Source: Lethocerus indicus
Lineage: Eukaryota > Arthropoda > Insecta > Hemiptera > Belostomatidae
DNA length: 64,000 nt
Assembly: GCA_019843655.1 (NCBI GenBank)
Contig: JACDQD010000011.1
Location: 8,536,604 to 8,600,603 of the forward strand
Reading direction: 5' to 3'
Shown here one piece after another: positions 52,001-61,184 of this stretch. The notes under the pieces were generated by a model that was given only the letters and a program-made list of their open reading frames with translations, ran no database searches and was not told the DNA's origin. The position numbers and the translations under genes were made by a program. Position 1 is the stretch's first letter. Every line of letters begins with the position of its first letter.

Positions 52001-55000
52001 CACGACCACCACGATTGAACTAGAAGAACGGTCCGATGAAGCAGGTGAGTCGGCCCTACGTTGTACGAGTCATTCGTCCTTTCTTCAAGAATCCGCTTCG
52101 ATTTTACACCATTTTCGTTCCAATACGTACGGAACGAATTGTGTACACCTGCTCCAGTCCTCCCTTTCGGTACATTATCGTCCACTCAGCAACAAGGAGT
52201 GGAAAATCTCAGATAAGTTAGCCGTCGATATATGGTCCCCACAGTAATTAGGTTTCTATTGCTGAGAATTAGTATTTTATAATTATTTGTTTTAGAATGA
52301 AAACCTGCAGTCTAAGGTATCGCATTTAATTTGCTGTTAGCGGCTGGGACAAACATTTTTTTTAGTAATAAATAAAAATATTTATTTGAAACGAACGCCT
52401 CTGCGTGCGAAAATTGTTAGCAAAAGTGAAATCCGTTAGCGTCTGGATAATTGAATATTCAACGTTTCCTCCTTCAATTGTCCGATATAGGTGGTAGTAA
52501 CAGATGCGTACCGGGCACAACTTGGATTGCGTCCCACATGGAATGTCACTGCACAGAAGACGGAGCCACTATATGCCACCTACTGCATAGACCCCCGATG
52601 GCTTTTCCTTCGATGGCGAAAAGGAGCGCCATAGGTATCATCAAGCAATTTTCAAAGAATATAGCCAATTTTCGGTACACACGTCTATAAAACGCATAAA
52701 TTTAAAAGTCTAGCGCCCTTTCTGGCTGATGATATCAAATTAAATTTTAAAAACAACTTGAAAAACCGCAGTAGCGTTATCGGAACGAACTTATTAATTA
52801 CAAAAGCTAACGCAGCTTCGAGCGAAAATCCTTTCTTTTAGCGTTTAGTGTTAGTGAAGGTGAACGCTGTTTTCATCCTCATCAATTGACTCGTTCAACG
52901 CTAACGCTGTACATAAACATGTATCTTGTGGAAACCTATCTAATGTTTTCCACGAAACGCGTTCCTTCCACTTGAACACTATTTGGGGTGAAACTGGGGC
53001 AGCAGGCGTCCAAGCCCTATCTCTCTGAGATTATTACAGTTTTTTGGGACACTTGAGTGACAGTAGGAAGGTTTATTTCCGCATCCCAACTGGAGCTTAA
53101 GTGGGTCTGATTCCGACGTTTCGGAACCCCTACCGGTTCCATAATCGGCTATTAATTTGGGAGCTCGAATCCCGAATCCGGTTCAGTACTTTGAACACGC
53201 CATGTTTTTTAAAACGATAACGTCTCGACTGGTCCGAAATAAGGCGGCCTCATTCGCAATTCTATCGCGAGACAAACGGCACTTAGAATGATGCTACCGG
53301 TTTTTCCATGGTCTGGGAAAGGCGGAGGACAGGAGTGCACGCCGGGTACAACATGGAAGGAGGACTGCAACTCTTGCGGGTGCGACGAGCGTGGAGAAGC
53401 CTACTGCACGGACATGGCCTGCAACCATCCCGATCCAGCTAGAAATACCCGGGAGACGCACGGTATTGAATACGATTGATTCGGTCACTCTGTCAATGCT
53501 AACACTGCATGGGATTGTCCGCATTGTCCGGGCGAATGATTACACAGAAATTTAAATAAGAAATGTCTGTAACCGAATTAAATCCATATACAGGACCAAC
53601 GACTAGCCTTACTAAACTGAATGGACGTCCTCCGGTTTAACGCGAACGTCACTCCCACGGCCTTGATGCAATGTGGATTGGGAAAAGACATCGACCCGGG
53701 TCTCAGGAGATATTCAATGATATATGATAACATATGTAAATATTTATGACTAACTATTTTTGACTAAGATCGCCACTGGGAGTACATCGGGCACCGGGTC
53801 TTGATCTCATAACTGCCTGTGATACTTCCCGGTTCCGAAATTCCTCCTGGAGTGTATTTATATATAAATGTATTAAACTGTTATATTTTGCATTGGTCAG
53901 TGTGTTTCTTATAAAATATTTTATTGGGACAGCTCAGCCACCCAACTAACATTAACATAATTTTATAACCCATATATATATTAATATTAAATACTCTTAG
54001 CATGAACAGTCTTTAGAGTTGGAATGGGCGAAATTAATAACCGGTGGATTAAAATTAATAACTTTCAGAAATGACTTCAGACAAAAAATATTCTGGACTT
54101 GGAGATACTTTCCCACGAAAGTAGATCGTTCCCCCAGGCAATTATAAAATAAATTTTTTAATTTTGTCTGATAATGATTTTTGTCCGTTAGGGATAAATT
54201 AAAGACAAAAATTTGTCAATATTTAATTGGCCGCTTCATAGTCCGTACTATCAGCCCGTGAAAAAGCTTTAAGTTTCGTCCTTTTCACTAAGGAAGTCTG
54301 CGTAATTCGGAAGTTGTGCTTGAGCAGATCTTTCCCAAAAGTTACGCATGAATATCCCGTCTGTCGGACAGGAAAATGCCGGCCGGGGACGACGTGGCAC
54401 GAGGACTGCAACACTTGCGGCTGTGACCAAAACGGAAACGTTTATTGCACCGCGATGCTCTGTGTTCCCGGAATGAACCCGAAAGCTAAGAGGGAAGCGG
54501 AAGGTATTATAATTGCTAGCTGAAATTTCATTTTTCATTTCAACTTGGGGGGCACACACTATTCACAATCGATCTACTATTCGGACAAATCAATCGTTTT
54601 TACGTAATTAAACAGGGACAAAATTATTCCTATATTGATATTATTATTAATTGTCCCACTTATAGACACACTAAAATGCAATTTTTGGTACCTACGAATT
54701 GAAACTATCGATTGTACTAGCACAAAACCCAGACTTGTCTACAATTTCATCTCTCACTTCACCAATTAACTTTTCATCCAACCATTTTCGTTCAATTTCG
54801 CTAAAACTATTGCATGGCGTTTATTTGGAAACTTCTTCGTGGGTTCTGGTTGTGTTTGAAATATTACAGCGAACTGTTTAGCTTCTGGCTGCGGGCGCCT
54901 ATTTGGCTTTCGTCAGCAGTACCACGGCATTTCGGTTCTCGATTACGTATCTCGTAAACATATTGTTATTCTCTGTAGCACGGCTTTTCGATTGGTTTAG

Positions 55001-58000
55001 AAGTAATTTTTTGCGGCTCTCCTCGATAGAAAATCCGATGATGGACTTGATAGAATCCAATTATTACAAAGCAAAATGCAATAAAGGGCATCGTGGCGAA
55101 TGTTTCACGCATGAAAGGCCATACTTCTCTGGCAGTGGATAGATCGAACTTACTTTCAGGGTCTTGGGGGCAAATCAATGTCGGGATTTTATTAGTTTGT
55201 ACAATGGTTTGTGAATTTATGTTCACTTCACAACAGTCTTTTTTATGGAATAAACGGTCGGTGGATCTCCTATATTTTTCTTTCGGCGCAGGACCCAATA
55301 GCTGCACTCCAGGCAGCACCTGGATGGACGACTGCAACAGGTGCATCTGCACAAACGACGGTTTCACAGCCTGTACAGACATGGCCTGCTCTCCTAAGCA
55401 CGAGGTGACCAAGCGAAGCCCCGAGACCGGTGATTAAAATTATTACATATATTATTCCTATAAAATCTTTCCCATGTTGTGGGTTAATGGTTGATCCGAT
55501 CTCGTCACACGCGATATTTATTAAAACCCAGGATCAATATTTGTAGGGCGTACTCACGAACTGCATAACCAAATTAACAATCTCAGTTCTTTTTTTTTCT
55601 GGTTACGCTACGTAACTTTAATAACGCAAGAAACTAGAATCTGTTCGAAATATATTTCTCCATTGGTAAGTCGCTCTAGTTGGTTCCTTTCTCCATTGGC
55701 GTCTTTGTACGGCATCGTTCGCTCCGATATATTTCTAGGATGATCGTCTTCTCCTCATCATTCTTTCACCCCGTGGAAAGCATTCCGTATCATGCACTGA
55801 AACATACCAGTTTTATCCTCCGTTCGATCTATAAAGTCTGGAGAGAAGAAGCTCGGGGCTGGCTCCGCCGAACACCTCTCCCGCGTATTCACCGTTTCAA
55901 TCATTTCAGGGTCTCTCTCATACAAAAAACCTCGCACATGAACATAGTTCGTAGACAGAAAAAAGAACAGTCGTACGGTACGACGGGAGAAATTAATTTC
56001 AAAAGAAAAATTCTGTCATTTGTACAGAAGACGAAGGAGACAGGTGCAATCCGGGCGATAGATGGACGGAGGAGTGCAACAGATGCGTATGCTCCAGGAC
56101 GGGGGAGCCAATCTGCACTCGCATGTCCTGCCATCCGCATCCAGTCGAACTGAAGTCCAAAAGGAGCGTTTCGGTGTCCCCAGGTACTCAATGAGAATAC
56201 ATTCGATTAGTCAATAGAAAAATCTTAGAAAGAGTAAAACGAGAGGGGGATGGATACGCCCGCCGCGGGGACAATTCCCGGTATCGAGACATCGAAATTC
56301 TTGGATTTAAAAGGACCTTTCAGTAATAAGCGTGGGCGTTTCGGAAAATGGTTTCCGTTTGAAGTTGTTTAACAGTTTTCTTCAACCTTAAAGTGAGCCG
56401 CCCTTTACTTCGGAACGTAGAGCGCGCCGGATGCACTGCCTTGATCATCTGCCGTGAAATTGAGGATTTAAATTATTACGGTCCATTCGGCTTTAACCTG
56501 TTTTGAAAGGCAATCGCCTTTGAATGAGGACGGCCGTGTTGGAACTGCGCAGGTGGCGAGGTGAAATGCGAACCGGGTGACACCTGGTGGGTCGACTGCT
56601 GGACTAGGTGCGCCTGCACGGCCGACGGGAAGCCTCACTGTAGTACAGGAACGGAATGCGTCAAAGTCCACCGCACAAAGCGAACTCTGCAAAAAGGTAA
56701 TACAAATAATCGACAAGGGGCGCTTGTATGGAATCCAGGAGGCGTACGCCAAATTTGTGCAAAATGACCGCGGTGTACGCTACACATTTCCCCAAAAAAT
56801 ACGATCCGGTTAGGACAGCAGACGATCCTGAACGACCGACCCCGACGAAGCAGGATGTTGCATCTGACACCCCTTGTTCTCGATTGGGCCGTACATCTGT
56901 CCTAAGTATTTTTTTTATGCTTGGTGAGGTTTCTGAGTGGAGCATCCTCTGGAGCGCGAATTCCTCCTAATCCCATCAGGTCTTGTTTCCGTCTAACGCC
57001 AGGCAGTCAATGTACGTTAATTGCTAGTACTAGAAGGTTACATGACTTATCTCCATCGTTTCACGTGAGCAGAAAGGCCTAGAAGAAATATCGGAGAATG
57101 ACATCGATTTGGCTCCTGTTTTTCGAGAGAGAGAGAGAGAGAGGGACATCCGCAGCGTTTGCACACATTTTTAAGTACCTCGCATTGTGCTAGAAACGAC
57201 TGGGGCACATCACAATCCTTCTGTAGTCCGTTGTTACCTTGCGCGCTTATAATACACAATATCGGGCGGTAGCTGGATAGGGGCGGAGTCATTTATTTTT
57301 TCACGTACTCGATATGTGAGCAGAATGTTAATATTCGGTAGGTGGCAGGGGATGCACTCCTGGGGATAGTTGGACGGACGAATGCGGAAACAGGTGCTCC
57401 TGCGGAATGGACGGAGGGGCCGTGTGTACAGCAATGGGCTGTCTCCGCCCCAAACGCACTACACAAGGTAATACGATCGAAAGCATCCATGACACTATTC
57501 ACAATATTTCAAAATGGAACTGAATTGAAAACATACGAAGACATTATCTCTTCTCAATCAAGAACGGGGACGGTGGCTTTTCCAACATTTTTATTACATA
57601 TTCGTTAATATGGGCTTATTTAGTTTCCATCAGAAACATCTTCATCGGCCATTCGAACGGCCTACCTGGACTGTATTATCGACCCCCAGGATGTTGATCT
57701 AATGCCCGCAAACGGAGTTTATTCATCTCTAGGGCTTCTGACAAATTGGGTACTTCTCCTACTAACAAGTTTCCATCCTCTGTACAAAACGTGTACAGAT
57801 CTGAGCGCGGGCATCGCCCTAACGCGGCATCTTCCATTTCGTCCACCTCAATCATTTTCTCCATGAAACGGATGTGCACGACCGTAATTTTAACGGACGC
57901 CAAAGTATCTCACGCCGAACGATTTCTGCAGGGGCTCGAGAGGGCTGTAAAGAGGGCGATACCTGGATGGAAGACTGCAACTATTGCACGTGCAGCGGTG

Positions 58001-59994
58001 ACGGTCTGCCCGCCTGCACGAAGAAACGCTGCAATCCGACATTCTCTCCCGAGAAACAAGACGGTAAATTGCAGAGTGTTGACAATTGAATAACAAGCAT
58101 ATAACAGTATTTTTTGTTGATGCACCACGGAATTCGTCCGAAATCTAATGCCCGGGGCCCGACATATTGTGAGGATCACGTAGCGACACCTAGACATATT
58201 TCCGGTGAACCAACGGCAAGCGAAATGGCGAAATGGAGCGTCGTACGATATTCGACAAAGGTGTCAGAAGAGGTCATATTTTTCACGGGGGTTATCGTCC
58301 GTTGGCTTCCTCCTAAGGTATTACACGTTGGCAGCGTTTGATAGGGCAACTACGAGTATCTGGAGACTGATGAGGGAAACGGGGAGAATGTTTTGAACGG
58401 CCGGTACTCTTTAGGGCCACACGAAAGGTATCGAAGGTAGCGCGGGTGAAATGGACCCGTTTTTGTGGCTCGCAGCCGCAACCGATAAAACCATCTGGGA
58501 CAGGGTGAATGGGAATGCTCGTTTTGCGACTTACACCGAGCGGGGAATTAATATTTCACTGGGATTTTCGAACGTTCTACCATACCGGTAGTTTATACCA
58601 TTTCATTTTGAATTTCGTGCAGGCTGCAAAGCGGGCGACTCCTGGAAGGATGACTGCAATTTCTGCCGGTGTGCCAACGGCGTGCCGATCTGCACGAGGG
58701 CGATGTGCCCACACAGGAGGAAGCGAACGGTGGATGACCACGGTAAATCGGTGACTGTTTAGGGTTGGTGTCATCCTCTTGTGATGTTCCCCACCGCTGG
58801 CTTCCGATCTGCCTCCCGGATATATCCGGATGGTCAATAGCAACTGAAATACGGAGTGCGAGCAAATCAGCGAGCGGAAACTGAAGTGATATTACAAAGA
58901 GCGATGATATTACCAACCCTAACAGTTATCCTAAATCGGATACCGTTTTATTAAATACCGTTGATAATTTTTAGCTTTAACAGGCTGATTCACATCCGGA
59001 ACTGGTATTATTAACTAGTTTAACATACCTGTTTTGTGGTCTGCGAGGGGTTGGAATACCGTAGTCTGTCGCCTCTCGCTGGTTTGGTCTTTTGCTAGAC
59101 CGGTTTCGGCTGCTCGCCATCTTCAGTAGCGGTGTTAGTCACTGTTGGCACTTTGGATATTTTTCGGGCGTCCTCACTGCACTGTCACTGTCACTTGTAC
59201 TTTATGATCGTAAATTCACAATACCAGATTTGTGACCAGTTGTGCGCTCAAATATGTAATTGACCAATAATCCGACAAAGACTTAAGCCGATTAACAAAA
59301 TCCCAGTACAAGTGACAGTGCGGTGAGGATGCCCGAAAACCATCCAAACCGCTACTGAAGATGGCGAGCAGCCGAAACCGGTCTAGCAAAAGACCAAACC
59401 AGCGAGAGGAGACAGGAACATCACGAAACTACGGTATTATTAAGGTTTGGTGGGGGTCATTCCCCAGTTCCAAGACAAATTCCAATAAAAAATGGAGATA
59501 GATTCGGTTTTAAAAATCAACGCGTTGACGGTGCCGGGTTTCGTTATTTTTCAGTTTTATTAAAATGGGGTCGAGACACTGTTCCACCACTCTCAGCCAA
59601 AGTTTAAAATTCCATTTATTTATTTTTCCGTCAAATAGGATCCGAATAAAGAAACTTGGTGCGACCAAATCAAAGTTTTAGCAAAGAGGGAAGCTCAAAA
59701 TAAATGAAAAAATAATAATCTAAACAAATTAAAGTATCGATAAGACGTTCTGATTGGTGTTTATGCTGTTATATGCTGTGACAGTTACGTAAAACTGTAA
59801 AAATAGGTTGACTTTTCCGTTTACGGAGTGATCATTTAATTTAGTTTATAATTTTTCCAGGAAATCAGATTAAATGCACACCGGGGGAGACGTTCATGAT
59901 GGACTGCAACACCTGCAGATGTGGCCCCGATGGGAAGACCGCCGGCTGTACCTATATGTTCTGCCCGCCAGGACTTAAGCCCAAGATCCCATAA
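46019..59994 (+). CDS. Gene C: 16-domain pacifastin polyprotein, about 775 aa
   Basis: 17 exons, each internal one a single PLD, all phase 1; the exon lengths sum to 2328 nt, a clean frame. Signal peptide MNSFAPQFLLLLLAACSCLA. PLD1 and PLD7 are four-Cys; the other 14 have all six Cys. Predicted P1 in order: PLD2 Lys, 3 Val, 4 Leu, 5 Thr, 6 Asp, 8 Asp, 9 Ala, 10 Asp, 11 Arg, 12 unclear, 13 Ala, 14 Lys, 15 Arg, 16 Tyr. Most exons end with KR or RK-type sites (KQKRSA, KHKRSA, VTKRSP, RPKRTT, RRKRTV), so convertase cleavage into single secreted inhibitors is likely. Such polyproteins are known for locust pacifastins. Additional unseen exons in the long intron 2 cannot be excluded. Confidence 0.85.
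46080..47456. other. Gene C intron 1
   Basis: Shares blocks with gene B intron 1 (ACTCGTCGTTCTATCCCGAA; GCATATTTGGTCTTTATTGA) but lacks FB1 copy 18. Confidence 0.6.
47457..47594 (+). CDS. Gene C exon 2: four-Cys PLD1
   Basis: CRPGSRKLEGHRSCTC-SRLAVWECSNIGH, C2 Ser and C6 lost; HHHHRRD follows. Donor C|GTGAGT. Confidence 0.85.
49345..49482 (+). CDS. Gene C exon 3: PLD2
   Basis: CEPGAVWQQECNRCYC-TDLGYAACTKKKC, P1 Lys; RIERDAPSG follows. Donor G|GTAAAG. Upstream, 49200-49300 has a three-fold short repeat (GCGTCTTTGAAGCCTTCGAA). Confidence 0.85.
49931..50086 (+). CDS. Gene C exon 4: PLD3
   Basis: CKLGESWHDGCNSCFC-TAAGVVVCTVTHC, P1 Val (elastase-like target). GPKQKRSAHG follows. Confidence 0.85.
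50306..50461 (+). CDS. Gene C exon 5: PLD4
   Basis: CEPGKSWYDGCNHCAC-TETGLAICTLRYC, P1 Leu (chymotrypsin-like target). AIRKQRAVQG follows. Confidence 0.85.
50823..51720. repeat. Tandem duplication unit 2 (exon 6)
   Basis: Copy of 49655-50785 minus about 236 bp carrying the exon 5 equivalent. The junction is at about 51417-51421 (GGGTCTCG/TTC/GTATAG). Confidence 0.8.
51095..51250 (+). CDS. Gene C exon 6: PLD5
   Basis: CKPGESWHDGCNSCFC-TEAGATKCTTRHC, P1 Thr. Duplicate of exon 4 with changes concentrated between C4 and C6. GHKHKRSAPG follows. Confidence 0.85.
51889..52044 (+). CDS. Gene C exon 7: PLD6
   Basis: CTPGGSWREGCNRCFC-TERGSAQCTDLLC, P1 Asp; His/Thr-rich linker, LEERSDEAG. Confidence 0.85.
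52491..52634 (+). CDS. Gene C exon 8: four-Cys PLD7
   Basis: CVPGTTWIASHMECHC-TEDGATICHLLHR: C2 is His and C6 is Arg. Neighbours on both sides have six Cys. AKRSAIG follows. Confidence 0.8.
   Translation: MVVTDAYRAQLGLRPTWNVTAQKTEPLYATYCIDPRWLFLRWRKGAP
53322..53462 (+). CDS. Gene C exon 9: PLD8
   Basis: CTPGTTWKEDCNSCGC-DERGEAYCTDMAC, P1 Asp. Two in-phase acceptors, 53321 and 53327, six bases apart. The KR site is missing (NTRETHG). Confidence 0.8.
54372..54503 (+). CDS. Gene C exon 10: PLD9
   Basis: CRPGTTWHEDCNTCGC-DQNGNVYCTAMLC, P1 Ala. PKAKREAEG follows. Confidence 0.85.
55292..55429 (+). CDS. Gene C exon 11: PLD10
   Basis: CTPGSTWMDDCNRCIC-TNDGFTACTDMAC, P1 Asp. VTKRSPETG follows. 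Donor G|GTGATT. Confidence 0.85.
56028..56183 (+). CDS. Gene C exon 12: PLD11
   Basis: Acceptor ATTTGTACAG, EDEGDR, then CNPGDRWTEECNRCVC-SRTGEPICTRMSC, P1 Arg. SKRSVSVSPG follows. Confidence 0.8.
56553..56696 (+). CDS. Gene C exon 13: PLD12
   Basis: CEPGDTWWVDCWTRCAC-TADGKPHCSTGTEC: one extra residue between C2 and C3 and one between C5 and C6, so the P1 loop is altered. RTKRTLQKG follows. Confidence 0.8.
57342..57467 (+). CDS. Gene C exon 14: PLD13
   Basis: CTPGDSWTDECGNRCSC-GMDGGAVCTAMGC, P1 Ala. RPKRTTQG follows. Sister of gene B exon 4. Confidence 0.85.
57932..58063 (+). CDS. Gene C exon 15: PLD14
   Basis: CKEGDTWMEDCNYCTC-SGDGLPACTKKRC, P1 Lys; linker SPEKQDG without a clear KR. Confidence 0.85.
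58623..58742 (+). CDS. Gene C exon 16: PLD15
   Basis: CKAGDSWKDDCNFCRC-ANGVPICTRAMC (C4-x6-C5), P1 Arg. RRKRTVDDHG follows. Shortest PLD exon of the gene, 120 nt. Confidence 0.85.
59094..59130 (-). ncRNA. Hammerhead-like motif, FB1 left arm
   Basis: Reverse complement of the motif at 59351-59387, identical through GCTA, CTGAAGA, GAAA, CCGGTC and TAGC. Confidence 0.45.
59351..59387 (+). ncRNA. Hammerhead-like motif, FB1 right arm
   Basis: Stem I GCTA (59351-59354) pairs with TAGC (59384-59387). Core CTGAAGA (59355-59361). Stem II GGC/GCC with loop GAGCA and one extra U. GAAA (59374-59377). Palindromic ACCGGT as a loopless stem III, then the GTC cleavage-type triplet ending at 59383. Loopless stem III would require a dimer. 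Confidence 0.45.
59861..59994 (+). CDS. Gene C exon 17: PLD16 and stop
   Basis: CTPGETFMMDCNTCRC-GPDGKTAGCTYMFC, P1 Tyr, tail PPGLKPKIP, TAA 59992-59994. A UTR donor AAG|GTATCA follows at 60002. Confidence 0.85.
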
Positions 59995-60177
59995 AGGACA
60001 AGGTATCATTATTATAGACACAGTCTCGAGCGAAACTTCATTTGACAAAATAATTAAGGGACCGCTCTGAAGTGTATTGAAGTTAAAGTCTTGAAGTTGA
60101 AGTCTTAAACTTTTTAATATTTGTAATTCATAATTACTAACTCATCAAGTTAAGTTAAACTAAATTTGTATTTCTAG

Positions 60178-60312
60178 GTCGAGATACACGCAAGAGGGGG
60201 ACATGAAACAGAAATGCAATTCGAGGAGCGCTATCTGAGGGTATATAATACCCATCTAATATAATGTGTGCCATACGTTAAAACCCAGTGTTTTTAATTT
60301 TGCTGAAATAAA
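60178..60312 (+). terminator. Gene C non-coding 3' exon and poly(A) signal
   Basis: Acceptor TATTTCTAG, then GTCGAGATACACGCAAGAGG; AATAAA at 60307-60312. Homologous to gene B 43289 onward. Confidence 0.65.
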
Positions 60313-60319
60313 TTTTTTA

Positions 60320-61126
60320 GTCCTTTAAAAGGGTGTGTGCTTTTTTTAAAATCCCCGTGTCTTCCCGACAATTTCAGTTTTTGACAAATTTTTTCTCTGG
60401 TTTGGATGGACGAACATTTTTTCTCACATTCTGATTCTGCCGACTGATTCTTTTAAATTAAGGTCTTCGTCGAGGGCTCATTCTTTCGGGGCTTCTCGTT
60501 ATTCGCCCGGAACTGGGAATATATATTATAATATAAGTGAACGTTATTTTATTTCTATAAATGATGTGATCGGCCATTATCGATTTCGCGATACAGAAAG
60601 TATGAAGTCAATTTGTTGAACGCTGTTCGTGATTAGAGTTTTTTGGTCAGTTTGAGAAACGATGAAAGTCGAAAGGAGATGACCCGCGTTATCCACAAAA
60701 TGATGATAACGCGCAGACGTCAACGTTTAGAAAGACCACACTCGCTGATTCGGGATAACAAATTTATGATAGAATTAATGATTTAGCCTTCTTACCGTCC
60801 TTCTTGCTATCTTGCGCCCCACTTGTTAATAGATATTTTTCGAGATTTCGGCGAGACGATGGAGATATGTTTCTAAGATACTGTAAATTTAATAAATGAG
60901 AGTACGGAATTGGAGAAAATGATAAATTCTCGCCGTTTTGTAGGGAACCGGAATCGGACCATCGCCCTTGACCCAGCCTCTGATATTTCGTATTTTGACT
61001 GTATTTATTTGTTTACGAGAACTTTGGAACTAACCGCTCGGTATAGGTTGCATCACCGCTGTTCTAACGGGTGGAAATTACAAACGGTATACACAGTTGT
61101 TGGCGAACGTTCGCAACACCGACATC
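60320..61126. other. Intergenic between C and F
   Basis: No gene or repeat recognised. No convincing TATA box before gene F. Confidence 0.45.
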
Positions 61127-61184
61127 ATGAAGAGGAGTACCACTACGCTGCTTCTCGTTCTCGTTCAAATTAGCCTCGCAATTG
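61127..61184 (+). CDS. Gene F exon 1: signal peptide
   Basis: 19 codons plus one base, hydrophobic core LLLVLVQISLAI, donor G|GTAAGT. Confidence 0.8.

Larger units (their letters stand above)
59022..59435. mobile_element. FB1 copy 22 in gene C intron 16
   Basis: Best two-armed copy. Left long end AGTTTAACATACCTGTTTTG; right short end at CTAC. Flanked by GGTATTATTAA on both sides (11 bp; left near 59004, right ending near 59446). Both hammerhead-like cores intact. Confidence 0.85.

Noticed and set aside
53105..53155. Hammerhead-like motif on the minus strand
   Set aside because: Stem II (GGAACC/GGTTCC) and GAAACGTC remain, but the CTGANGA core is degraded.
55680..56153. 157-aa ORF overlapping gene C exon 12
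   Set aside because: Different frame from the PLD; the PLD exon with proper splice sites explains the region.
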